Positions 23,101-31,824 of a stretch of 64,000 nucleotides of DNA are shown here, in pieces; position 1 is the first letter of the stretch, and each line of letters starts with the position of its first letter. The notes beneath the pieces are model-generated. The model was not told the origin of the DNA. It searched no databases and saw only the letters and a program-made list of their open reading frames with translations. The stretch lies in NCBI GenBank assembly GCA_965240325.2, contig OZ251235.1, positions 1,426,001 through 1,490,000 on the forward strand, read 5' to 3'. The position numbers were made by a program, and so were the translations under genes. The DNA is from Rebecca billardiae RCC1528. Its lineage: Eukaryota; Haptophyta.

Positions 23101-25090
23101 GGCCATTCCGTCACCGGCCTGCAGCCACTGCTCGGCGCGCATCTCGGAGCGCGCGGCGAGGACGCCGGCGGAGACACAGCCACGCTCGGCAAAGTCAAGC
23201 GCCGATGCCGCGAGCGCCTGCGCCGCCGTGCGCGCGTCTCCGCCCGCACGTTGCGCCCAGCAAGCTCGTCCGAGCAGCGGCAGCCATTCCGTCGCCGCGC
23301 GGCGGCCATTCCGTCACCTCGCGGCGGCCATTCCGTCACCGGCCTGCAGCCACTGCTCGGCGCGCATCTCGGAGCGCGCGGCGAGGACGCCGGCGGAGAC
23401 GCAGCCACGCTCGGCAAAGTCAAGCGCCGATGCCGCGAGCGCCTGCGCCGCCGTGCGCGCGTCTCCGCCCGCACGTTGCGCCCAGCAAGCTCGTCCGAGC
23501 AGCGGCAGCCATTCCGTCGCCGCGCGGCGGCCATTCCGTCACCTCGCGGCGGCCATTCCGTCACCGGCCTGCAGCCACTGCTCGGCGCGCATCTCGGAGC
23601 GCGCGGCGAGGACGCCGGCGGAGACACAGCCACGCTCGGCAAAGTCGAGCCCCGATGCCGCGAGCGGCTGCGCCGCCGTGCGCGCGTCTCCGCCTGCACG
23701 CCGCGCCCAGCAAGCTCGTCCCAGCAGCGGCAGCCATTCCGTCGCCGCGCGGCGGCCATTCCGTCACCTCGCGGCGGCCATTCCGTCACCGGCCTGCAGC
23801 CACTGCTCGGCGCGCATCTCGGAGCGCGCGGCGAGGACGCCGGCGGAGACGCAGCCACGCTCGGCAAAGTCAAGCGCCGATGCCGCGAGCGCCTGCGCCG
23901 CCGTGCGCGCGTCTCCGCCCGCACGTTGCGCCCAGCAAGCTCGTCCGAGCAGCGGCAGCCATTCCGTCGCCGCGCGGCGGCCATTCCGTCACCTCGCGGC
24001 GGCCATTCCGTCACCGGCCTGCAGCCACTGCTCGGCGCGCATCTCGGAGCGCGCGGCGAGGACGCCGGCGGAGACACAGCCACGCTCGGCAAAGTCGAGC
24101 CCCGATGCCGCGAGCGGCTGCGCCGCCGTGCGCGCGTCTCCGCCTGCACGCCGCGCCCAGCAAGCTCGTCCCAGCAGCGGCAGCCATTCCGTCGCCGCGC
24201 GGCGGCCATTCCGTCACCTCGCGGCGGCCATTCCGTCACCGGCCTGCAGCCACTGCTCGGCGCGCATCTCGGAGCGCGCGGCGAGGACGCCGGCGGAGAC
24301 ACAGCCACGCTCGGCAAAGTCGAGCACCGATGCCGCGAGCGCCTGCGCCGCCGTGCGCGCGTCTCCGCCCGCACGTTGCGCCCAGCAAGCTCGTCCCAGC
24401 AGCGGCAGCCATTCCGTCACCTCGCGGCGGCCATTCCGTCACCGGCCTGCTGCAGCCACTGCTCGGCGCGCATCTCGGAGCGCGCGGCGAGGACGCCGGC
24501 GGAGACACAGCCACGCTCGGCAAAGTCGAGCACCGATGCCGCGAGCGCCTGCGCCGCCGTGCGCGCGTCTCCGCCCGCACGTTGCGCCCAGCAAGCTCGT
24601 CCCAGCAGCGGCAGCCATTCCGTCACCTCGCGGCGGCCATTCCGTCACCGGCCTGCTGCAGCCACTGCTCGGCGCGCATCTCGGAGCGCGCGGCGAGGAC
24701 GCCGGCGGAGACACAGCCACGCTCGGCAGCGTCGAGCCCCGATGCCGCGAGCGGCTGCGCCGCCGTGCGCGCGTCTCCGCCCGCACGCCGCGCCCAGCAA
24801 GCTCGTCCCAGCAGCGGCAGCCATTCCGTCGCCGCGCGGCGGCCATTCCGTCACCTCGCGGCGGCCATTCCGTCACCGGCCTGCAGCCACTGCTCGGCGC
24901 GCATCTCGGAGCGCGCGGCGAGGACGCCGGCGGAGACACAGCCACGCTCGGCAAAGTCGAGCACCGATGCCGCGAGCGGCTGCGCCGCCGTGCGCGCGTC
25001 TCCGCCCGCACGCCGCGCCCAGCAAGCTCGTCCCAGCAGCGGCAGCCATTCGCCCATTCGTCGCCGCGCGGCGGCCATTCCGTCACCGGC
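2173..25090. repeat. 224/225-bp GC-rich tandem satellite, about 102 units
   Basis: The anchor CTGCAGCCACTGCTCGGC first appears at 2268 and recurs at 2492, 2716, 2940 and 3165, giving periods of 224 or 225 bp up to 24891. That spacing implies about 102 units. The length variant lies at one site: CCCAACAGCTCG gives 224 bp and CCCAGCAAGCTCG gives 225 bp. Each unit contains three tandem subrepeats of about 22 bp around GGCGGCCATTCCGTCAC. Units near 19510, 20850, 24410 and 24630 lack one subrepeat, and the unit near 17070 gains 4 bp. Most variation falls into two short windows. There is a single stop trinucleotide (TAA at 17611) across the three plus-strand frames, so plus-strand frames of 7902, 7670 and 5153 codons are open. 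I do not annotate these as genes: the 224-bp period rotates the frame and the product would be low-complexity Arg/Ala/Ser/Pro. On the minus strand, one frame is open wherever units are 225 bp long. Confidence 0.95.
7512..11103. repeat. Higher-order repeat block inside the satellite
   Basis: A unit with a 1-bp deletion (CACGATGCC instead of CACCGATGCC) recurs at 7512, 8634, 9756 and 11103. The spacings are 1122, 1122 and 1347 bp, that is 5, 5 and 6 units. A second marker, CGTGGCGCGG, recurs at 6931, 8277, 9399, 10746, 11869 and 14116, spaced by 6, 5, 6, 5 and 10 units. The markers keep the same order, so blocks of five or six units were duplicated together. Confidence 0.85.
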
Positions 25091-25117
25091 CTTGACGCTT
25101 CATAGACGTGCGTCAAG
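25091..25117. repeat. Hairpin at the right edge of the satellite
   Basis: CTTGACGC at 25091-25098 pairs perfectly with GCGTCAAG at 25110-25117 across an 11-nt loop, immediately after the last satellite base. The next 100 bp are AT-richer, with short ACTAGTACT/ATCATAGT repeats. Confidence 0.6.
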
Positions 25118-25219
25118 TACTAGTACTATCATAGTATCATAGTAGCCAGACAGTACTAGTAGCCAGTCGTACACTACCAGGTAGTTTCGTACTACTAGAA
25201 AATCGAGTCAGCTGGGGAG

Positions 25220-26074
25220 ATGGTCGCCATCCTTCCTGACACGACGGCGCCGTCGGCGAGCGCGATGGTGCGCACACTATCGGACCGCCCACGTGTCCAC
25301 GTGCAGCGAACGCGCAACCGCTTTGTCCAGCGCTGGTGCGGCTGTTGCTGCCCCGCGCGCCGTGAGTACTCGCTCTCGCCCGATGACCCGCTGCAGCGTG
25401 AACCATCGACTGCGAGTGGCGCGGGCGCGCGCACGCACGACGACCGGCTCATCGAGGAGTCCGGGATCTGCGTGCGCGCGCTCTTGGGCAGCATGCGGCC
25501 GTTCCGCATGCGGCTGTTTGACTCGGAGAGCCGAGGCGGTGGCGAGTTCTTCGTGATCAAGCGGCCATTGCGGTGCGGCGTCGGCGCGGGCAAGTGCTGC
25601 TGCGGGCAGGAGGCCGTCGCGCTGGACGGCGGCGGCGCAGTGGTCGGCACGGTTCGGGAGGGAGCATGGATGTGGCCGTGCGTTCCACCGCACTTCGTCG
25701 TGTTGGACCACATCGGCAAGCCAACCCTCGATGTGCGGTCGCAGAGCCCGTGCCTTGGCGCATGCTGCTGCGTATGCTGCGACCACACGGGCGTGTGCGA
25801 GTGTCTCGGCTGCACGCAGCTCTGCACGGGCTCCTGTGGTTGCTTTGGATGCGCGCCCAAGCACTTCGTCGTGCGTCACACTGGCCGGCCTTCGGCGGAC
25901 GAGGTCGGCCGCATCACGCGCGTGCGCGACGAGCCATGCGGGCCAGCATTGCCGTGCATGCCGGCGCGCGGCGGGCGGCGCACGTGGCTCGCCGAGCTGA
26001 ACGACCAGTTCCCTGACGGCACGACGGTCGCGCTCGTCCTCACGGCGACTGCGCTGATCGACCAAGTCTTTTAG
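25220..26074 (+). CDS. Phospholipid scramblase-like protein
   Basis: The protein has 284 residues and reads as one exon. It follows the scramblase (PLSCR) plan. Residues 80-160 contain the beta-rich core with a MRPFRMRLFDSES strand and a RPLRC..CCCG Cys cluster. A GTVREGAWMWPCVPPHFVV stretch follows, matching the family V.G.V.Q.W....P.F.V pattern. A second Cys-rich strand comes next, and the hydrophobic C-terminus (ELNDQFP...TATALIDQVF) matches the family's terminal membrane helix. In known scramblases this protein sits in the plasma or organelle membrane, and the Cys clusters are palmitoylated. The second Cys cluster is expanded compared with animal proteins: it has about a dozen Cys in 34 residues. 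I chose the first in-frame ATG; later ATGs at codons 16 and 92 exist. Family assignment is firm; activity is inferred. Confidence 0.8.
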   Translation: MVAILPDTTAPSASAMVRTLSDRPRVHVQRTRNRFVQRWCGCCCPARREYSLSPDDPLQREPSTASGAGARTHDDRLIEESGICVRALLGSMRPFRMRLFDSESRGGGEFFVIKRPLRCGVGAGKCCCGQEAVALDGGGAVVGTVREGAWMWPCVPPHFVVLDHIGKPTLDVRSQSPCLGACCCVCCDHTGVCECLGCTQLCTGSCGCFGCAPKHFVVRHTGRPSADEVGRITRVRDEPCGPALPCMPARGGRRTWLAELNDQFPDGTTVALVLTATALIDQVF

Positions 26075-26850
26075 TCCGTCGTGCTGTCGTGCTGTCTGCT
26101 GATCAGCCACGCTCACTCGGGATGACGCCGATGTGAGTGCGCGTCGGTCATCGAGTCACCTGTCAGACTGTCAGTGAGTCACTACTCGGTGTGACGGCTG
26201 TCCGTCATCCACTGTCAGAATCGGACCGTCGGACTCTATTAAAGGCCCGCGCCCTTCTCACTCACGGGCCTCATTATATATTAGAAGATCGACGCGAATC
26301 TAACTACTCAGTACTACGACTACGTACGTATACTCACGAATGCCCTCAAGCTAGTAGCTACGGCCCGGACGTGGCGCGTACCCGAGGCCCTTCACTACCA
26401 GGCCGCCCGGCGACCCGCCTGCGGCTACTCACAGCAGCGGCTAGGCCGAGGCTGAGCGATCGGAATTCAATCGACGCTCGGACGCTGCATGTCGCAGAGT
26501 GCTGCGCCACTATCAAATATATATAATTATCAGCTGATGCATGACCGCGTTCCGCGTTTCTTGCGCGTAAACCAACGCAGTTGGGGTCCCGCGGTGCCGT
26601 CGTCAGAACTCCGACGGCGTCTGCACTCTGCTGCCATTGCCTCTGCGACTGACGTTGCGACTACCGACTGCGCCTCGTTGCCGGGGTGGCGGCCTGTTGG
26701 CACCCGTACGACCAGGTTGCCAGGCACGGTGCGCCACCCGCAGCCCTGCTCCCCTACGGGAGCGGCGCCATGATGGACTCACCGCCTCGGCCTGGGGCAC
26801 GCGGCGGCGACGGCAGATGCCGCCGCGGCCGAGCGCCTTCCGGAGCACTT
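26075..26850. other. Intergenic, no gene seen
   Basis: No frame shows convincing coding character. Short TA tracts lie near 26270 and 26515. The sequence changes from GACT-rich filler to a more even composition after about 26530. Confidence 0.5.
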
Positions 26851-27120
26851 GGATGAGGGTGAGGTCGTAGTCGATGTCGCCGCCCGCCGACCTAGCGGCG
26901 AGCAGCTGCGGCAGGCCGGGCAGCGGCGTGGCTGTCGCCCCCGTGCGCCCGCGTGGGCGCCTGGAAGTGGATGAGGATGAGGTCGTAGTACGCGTCGCCG
27001 CGCGCCGGCCAAGCGGCGCGCAGCTGCAGAAGAGGGGCTTGGAGAGTGAGCGCCGCCTAGTGCGCTCTGGGTGATGAAGCGGATGAGGTTGTAGTCGACG
27101 TCGCAGCCCGGCCCGCCGGC
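26851..27120 (-). repeat. Three degenerate 112-118-bp repeats, possible old coding remnant
   Basis: GGATGAGG followed by GTCGTAGT/GTTGTAGT recurs at 26851, 26969 and 27081. Each copy is followed by GTCGCCG- and CAGCTGC-like words. Read on the minus strand the repeats give related peptides (DYDLTLIQV, YYDLILIHF, YNLIRF) followed by Leu/Ala-rich segments, which suggests a decayed gene with a repeated motif. The repeat lengths (118 and 112) do not keep one frame. I cannot name a family. Confidence 0.4.
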
Positions 27121-27480
27121 GGGCTGCTGCAGATCTATCGGCAGTGCTGGATGCTGCGGGGAACCTGGCCCCTGGGCTCACGTCACACCCCGCACCCCCT
27201 GCCCCAGGCTAGGGTGGACTGGGTGGAGCAATAAGGGGCACGGAGGAGGCCAGCGCCAAGGGCCAGGTGGGTGGAGCGGCGTCCACCTGCTGGCATCGCC
27301 CCTCGAGGCGATGTCACATGCACTAGATGCAGGACAGCACGGGGCCGGCGCGCCCGGCGCCGCGGCGGCCCGCGGGCCGTGGAGGAAGATGAATGAAGAG
27401 GGTGCCAGTCGCGCCTATCCCGGACCCGCTGTAGTGCGAGTGTGATGGTTGATCTACGCGCTCCTACTTCCTAGAGATAT

Positions 27481-27511
27481 GTATATATTATATATATATA
27501 TATATATTATG
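27481..27511. repeat. (TA)n microsatellite
   Basis: About 30 bp of TA repeat, followed by TTATGGC. The same junction occurs at the (TA)n tract near 29840. Confidence 0.9.
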
Positions 27512-27639
27512 GCGCACGGAACCCCCCCGAAAGGTCTGAACGTGAGCGAAAGCCGGGGGGGGGGGGCGGCGCACGTGCTCCGCAAAATCAAAAAGAGGAT
27601 GCGCGCAGGATTTTGGGGATTTTTCGGTAGGTGGCCACC

Positions 27640-28235
27640 GCGTATGAGTGGATATCGCTGCCGCAATGATTGCGTTTGTACTGCCCCTTAATTTTAACGA
27701 TAGTAACACTTAGGGGAATGCAGGGTGGAATAGCACATAACACCAGCCGTGTGTTAGAACATTCCGTCATAGTAAGATGCCTGAATTGTAAGAGCCTGAA
27801 ACAGCTCGCCAACCATAGAAACGATAGGTTGGGTCGTCAGCTTTGATTCACGCGCTTCTGAAAAACAGCGTTTTAGATCAGACGCATCCCTCTTCTCTTA
27901 AGAGAACTGCGCTTCAAAAACACCGTTTCAACGAAAGACGATCGCCCGCCATTCAACTGAAACGAGATTCTGCATAAAGCGAACCAAACATTTGGTTCGG
28001 TGGCAATCCAATTCTTGTATTTCAGATGAACGACATAGCCTGAAGGCGAACATTCTCGCTCTCGACCCATATGATCATTATTTTGTTGATGAGGCCTGAA
28101 TTCGCTCCTCAACAATGATGGCAGCGACGCGATATGGTATTGCGCGGGTAGCTTGAATCGACGTTCCCGCGCTCTATCTGCGATCAATAAGAGCTCTCTG
28201 ATTCAAATGGGTGTACGCTGTCCTGGACAGACTCT
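27640..28235. other. Low-GC island of unknown origin
   Basis: This stretch of about 600 bp is close to 45-50% GC by eye, against well over 60% on both sides. It lacks the simple repeats seen elsewhere. A minus-strand ORF at 27873-28187 (104 residues) has an unbiased amino-acid composition quite unlike the Arg/Ala-rich noise frames of the window, for example WIATEPNVWFAL and HQQNNDHMGRERE. I do not recognise it. It may be a piece of transferred, organellar or contaminating DNA, or a unique intergenic relic. Confidence 0.4.
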
Positions 28236-28417
28236 GATCAATGATGATCGGCACGAAAAGTTGCGCGTGACGGCTCGGTGACGACGATCCAACGGCAAAG
28301 TGCCGCGGGTGCGGCGGCGTCGGTGCGGCGGAGGCGGAGGCGGAGGCGTCGGGGGAGGCGGCTGAAGGGAGCGAGGGCGATGGTGGCGGCGCAGTCGAGG
28401 GAGGTGCGCCGAATGGC

Positions 28418-29713
28418 ATGTCCGTCCTCACCCTCGCCGGCGGCGGCCGCCCGCGTGCCGCCGCCGCCGCGGCTCCGCGGCTTGCTGGCGACCGGACTGC
28501 ACGGGTGATGCGACCGGACGCGCCGATGCTGCGCGCGTACGGGGTGGCGCAGCTGCTGCTCGAGGTGATCGCGCACTGTGCGCTCGACCCCGCCGAGCCC
28601 GCCGCATGCGCCACCCTCTCCGCAGGCTGCGTCGCAAATCTGACCTATCCGGTCGACAGGCGTCTGCACTCGGACCGCGCGGCGGTGCGGCGCGAGGCCG
28701 AGCGCGGGAGCCTGGGCGGCGGCGGGCGCGCGGCGGGGCATGTGCTGCCCGAGAGGCTGGCGCACTCGCCCAGCGCCGCCGCGCACACCGCCGCCGACCT
28801 CGCGCGCACGACCTCCGTCAACTCCTCCGTCAGCGGCGGAGAGCGCGTCGCGTCGCTGCCCACGCGGCTGGTCGCTGCCGCCCAGCCGGTTCGTCATCCG
28901 AGCGCAGTCAGTCGCCCGGCGGCGGCGGGGCGGATCGGAGGCGGCGGCGTCGGAGGGCGGCGTCGGAGGGCGGCGTCGGAGGGCGGCGTCGGAGGGCGGC
29001 GTCGGAGGGCGGAGCGGAGGGCGGCGGCGCGCCGCCGCCGCCGCCCGACGGGCTGCCGCGATCGCCGCTCGCCGCCGCGATCGCCGCCGCCGACGGCAGC
29101 GGCGGCGCGCGGGCGCCCGCAGCGCGCGCCGGGCCGGTCGCCGCCTGGGTGGTGGGACCGCCGCTGGGGGGCGGGGCGGGCGGAGGAGATGGCGGTGGCG
29201 AAGGAGGACGCGGTGGTGGACGTGGACGTCACGCAGTCCGGGCTGCACTGGCTCATCCACCTCCTCTCCGCACTCGACCCGCCGCCGTCACCGACGGCGC
29301 AGCAGCTGGCGGCGGCGCGACGGACGGTGGCGGGCGCGGCCGCGGCCGAAGCGGGCGCGCGCCGCGCGCGCCGCTGCGGCGGCGTGGAGCGGCGGGAGCT
29401 GAGCGGCGCGCTGCTGCACACGCAGTCACGCTGCAGCGCAGCTGGCGGCGGCGCGACGGACGGTGGCGGGCGCGGCCGCGGCCGAGGCGGGCGCGCGCCG
29501 CGCGCGCCGCTGCGGCGGCGTGGAGCGGCGGGAGCTGAGCGGCGCGCTGCTGCACACGCAGTCACGCTGCGCTTACGTGCTGCAGGACGCTGTGCGAGCG
29601 CGCCACCGCCGACGCCGTCGCGCCGCCGCTGCCCCCGCCGCACCGGCACCGTCCGACCGTCCGACCGTGTCGTCACAAGCCGCGGCTGCTGCTCACATTC
29701 ACAAGCTGCGTGA
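28418..29713 (+). CDS. Unrecognised Ala/Arg/Gly-rich protein, frame disturbed
   Basis: A 431-residue frame contains two stretches that look genuinely coding. The first, about residues 30-80, is helical (LRAYGVAQLLLEVIAHCALD...CVANLTYPVD). The second, about 260-330, includes DVTQSGLHWLIHLLSAL. Between them lies a low-complexity Gly/Arg region built on a 13-bp repeat. Near the 3' end a 136-bp tandem duplication (29306-29441 and 29442-29577) shifts the frame by one. The second copy in the shifted frame continues to a natural-looking end at 29720 (LSGALLHTQSRCAYVLQDAV). The native protein may therefore end there, through splicing or before the duplication. No function can be given. Confidence 0.35.
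   Translation: MSVLTLAGGGRPRAAAAAAPRLAGDRTARVMRPDAPMLRAYGVAQLLLEVIAHCALDPAEPAACATLSAGCVANLTYPVDRRLHSDRAAVRREAERGSLGGGGRAAGHVLPERLAHSPSAAAHTAADLARTTSVNSSVSGGERVASLPTRLVAAAQPVRHPSAVSRPAAAGRIGGGGVGGRRRRAASEGGVGGRRRRAERRAAARRRRRPTGCRDRRSPPRSPPPTAAAARGRPQRAPGRSPPGWWDRRWGAGRAEEMAVAKEDAVVDVDVTQSGLHWLIHLLSALDPPPSPTAQQLAAARRTVAGAAAAEAGARRARRCGGVERRELSGALLHTQSRCSAAGGGATDGGGRGRGRGGRAPRAPLRRRGAAGAERRAAAHAVTLRLRAAGRCASAPPPTPSRRRCPRRTGTVRPSDRVVTSRGCCSHSQAA
28949..29013. repeat. 13-bp minisatellite inside the Ala/Arg-rich ORF
   Basis: Five tandem copies of GTCGGAGGGCGGC. The 13-bp length shifts the frame at each copy, so the local peptide cannot be a conserved domain. Confidence 0.85.
29306..29577. repeat. 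136-bp tandem duplication
   Basis: Sequence from CTGGCGGCGGCGCGACGG at 29306 is repeated from 29442 with few differences, over about 130 bp. The offset of 136 is not a multiple of three. Confidence 0.85.
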
Positions 29714-29783
29714 TCGGTGACTCTGAGTCTGAGCACTAGCCACTAGGGCCGTGCGCCCTCAACTTCGTTGTTCACTACCCGAA

Positions 29784-29841
29784 GATCGGCGTAGCCGATC
29801 ATATATATATATATATATATATGATATATATATATATATTA
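29784..29841. repeat. Small palindrome plus (TA)n tract
   Basis: GATCGGCGTAGCCGATC (7-bp arms, 3-nt loop) at 29784-29800 is followed by two TA runs separated by TGA. Confidence 0.8.
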
Positions 29842-31824
29842 TGGCCCTGGCCCGCGGTGCAGGGCGGAGCGCGCAGCGTGGAGCCCGCTCCGTGGGCCCT
29901 AACCACGTTTCAAAAAGATCTTTGATCAAGAAAAAAGGGACGGGGGACGATTTTCATGGCTGGAGGAGACCGAGTTTCGAATTTTGAGACCCTCTCTAAC
30001 ACGCATCACGGCCGAAAAAGGTCGCGCCCACGGCAAGTTCATAGTAAAGCGTGGAGTGACGCCCGTCCAAGCCCGTCCAAAAAACTTCACGCCCTTTAGG
30101 ATCCCTAACGTAACGAACCGTTACAAGCGATTTTTTCGGCCAATGAGATTGCAGCAAGGTCCAAGGAGCGATGACGTATCTAGATAGAGATTGCCGCGAA
30201 CCGACGATGTGACCATGTACGTCCCTTGAATCAGTTGAATCAACTATTCAATCGCGCCGTGTCTGTATCAGGAGCCGACGAGGCAAGGGTCAGTAGCCGA
30301 TGGGCCAACCTCGGCGAATCTCAATACTATCTGACGCCGGAAGCGGGAGCCGGGGCGCGCGGGCCCGCGTTTTGTACGCCACGGCTGCGGCGAGACCGCG
30401 AGAGGAGGCGAGCTGACGAGCGACCGACGGGTGAGGACGGCGATGGGCAGGTGCGCGCGGCGAGTTGCGCCTGGAGCGCGCGGCTGCGGCGGGTCCCGAC
30501 TGCCGTCGACATCGCGTTCGTGCCCCCGCTCACTCCGCGCGCCCCCGCCGCCCCGTGTCGATGCCTGCGCGCGGCCGCGCGCCGGTCGGCGCCGGGGCGC
30601 CCCGGCCGCGCCGCGGCAGCCGCCCTGTATTCGTTCGGGCTCTCGCAAGCTCGGGGGCAGCGGCGCCTGATGCCGGACTGATCGATCTCTGAGTCTTCGA
30701 CTTCACCACGCGCCGCCCTTGCCATGCCTTTCCGGGGAGCGCCGGCGATCCGAGTCCATCGTCGACGGTCGACTCTGAGCGAGGGCTACGCCTCGCGGAA
30801 CTGAACGGTACTCTACGAGGAGGACGAGCTGCGCGGGCGACGGTGGTGCGTGACGTCCCCAGAGCTGGCTGTGCCTCTGCAACGCGTGCCGAGCCTGATC
30901 GAGGTGTGTCAGCCCGTGCACGCGCGGCGTGCGCGAACGATCCGTGACTGGTGCCCAGTCGCACCTCCGACCTCGGCACCGTGCTCCCTCGGGCTGTCAG
31001 CTGCGCGTGGCCTGGCGTGCACGTCGAGTTGCGCTCATGCGTCGATCACGCCTCGCGCCCGCCTGTCGGCCGTCGCGCAGGCGCTGGTCGAACCCTACTC
31101 GGACCAGTGCAAATCATCTAACTATCCTGGCGCTGCCGGTGCGCGGTGACCCGCGGCGGGACAGCGGTCAGTCAGCAGCAGCCGGCCCGAACGAATCCGC
31201 GGCCCCGCACCGTGCTCCCTGGCTGTCAGCTTCGCGTGGCCTGGCGTGCACGTGGAGTCGCGCTCATGCGTCGATCACGCCTCGTCGCACCCGCCTGTAC
31301 ACAATCGGCGCCGCGCCGGTGGCTGCGAAGTGCGCCGATGGGCCCGCGCCCCGGGCGCGGCGGGCGGCGGCGCGCCGCTGGAGTCTAGTTGTACGGGCAT
31401 GCAACTCCGGGTCTGTCAATAGACGACTGCGATGGAGGGTGCACCGCCACCGCGGGCCCTGAACTATACGTTCGTTCTACGGAAAAGGACCGCGGAACGC
31501 GGTCATGTATATGAAGCCACCTGACTCCTGAGGCCGAGGGGCCGAGTTCGTCAGCCGCTCTCCGACTGACTCGCCGTTCGCGCGTGAGTGAGACTGTGAG
31601 TGGCGGCGGACCGTCTTATTGCTGGCGGTCGTCATATGTTAAATGACGCGCCCGGGCCCGCCGGGGCCCGCGCAGCCTAGTTCAGACTACAGTCGTGATT
31701 GCTCACTGAATTGCTGCATCAGAGTGCAGTCGGATTGCAGCACTACTGGCGGCACTAACTGCTTAGACGAGTTGTCAGTTGAGCAGTCGGAGAAGCATGC
31801 CAATTGGCATTCCAAGGTCGGTAA
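29842..31824. other. Intergenic, with an 80-90-bp direct repeat
   Basis: I see no supportable gene. Frames of up to 177 codons are Arg/Ala/Pro-rich and lack domain features. A segment starting near 30976 (CACCGTGCTCCCTC...) recurs near 31207, 231 bp later, over about 85-90 bp with several mismatches. Part of 29870-30190 is AT-richer and holds no recognisable RNA gene. Confidence 0.5.

Noticed and set aside
21987-24374. Minus-strand 795-codon ORF with 75-residue repeats
   Set aside because: It arises because units in this part are 225 bp long. It breaks wherever a 224-bp unit occurs, and there is no start or end feature.
2173-25090. CRISPR array
   Set aside because: Units are 224/225 bp with no unique spacers, and the genome is eukaryotic.
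1397-25142. Two plus-strand ORFs of 7902 and 7670 codons as giant genes
   Set aside because: They consist of satellite. All three frames are open alike and the 224-bp period rotates the frame, so openness here is not evidence of coding. Kept only as a finding.
26603-27181. Minus-strand 192-codon ORF as a gene
   Set aside because: Mostly Arg/Pro/Ser-rich, and the internal repeats of 118 and 112 bp do not keep one frame. Reported as a degenerate repeat only.
28238-29260. Minus-strand ORF of 340 codons opposite the Ala/Arg-rich gene
   Set aside because: Arg/Ala/Pro-rich mirror frame typical of GC-rich DNA; the plus strand has the better helical segments.
30226-31462. Plus-strand ORFs of 151 and 177 codons
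   Set aside because: No domain, biased composition, and the second overlaps an imperfect direct repeat that would shift the frame.
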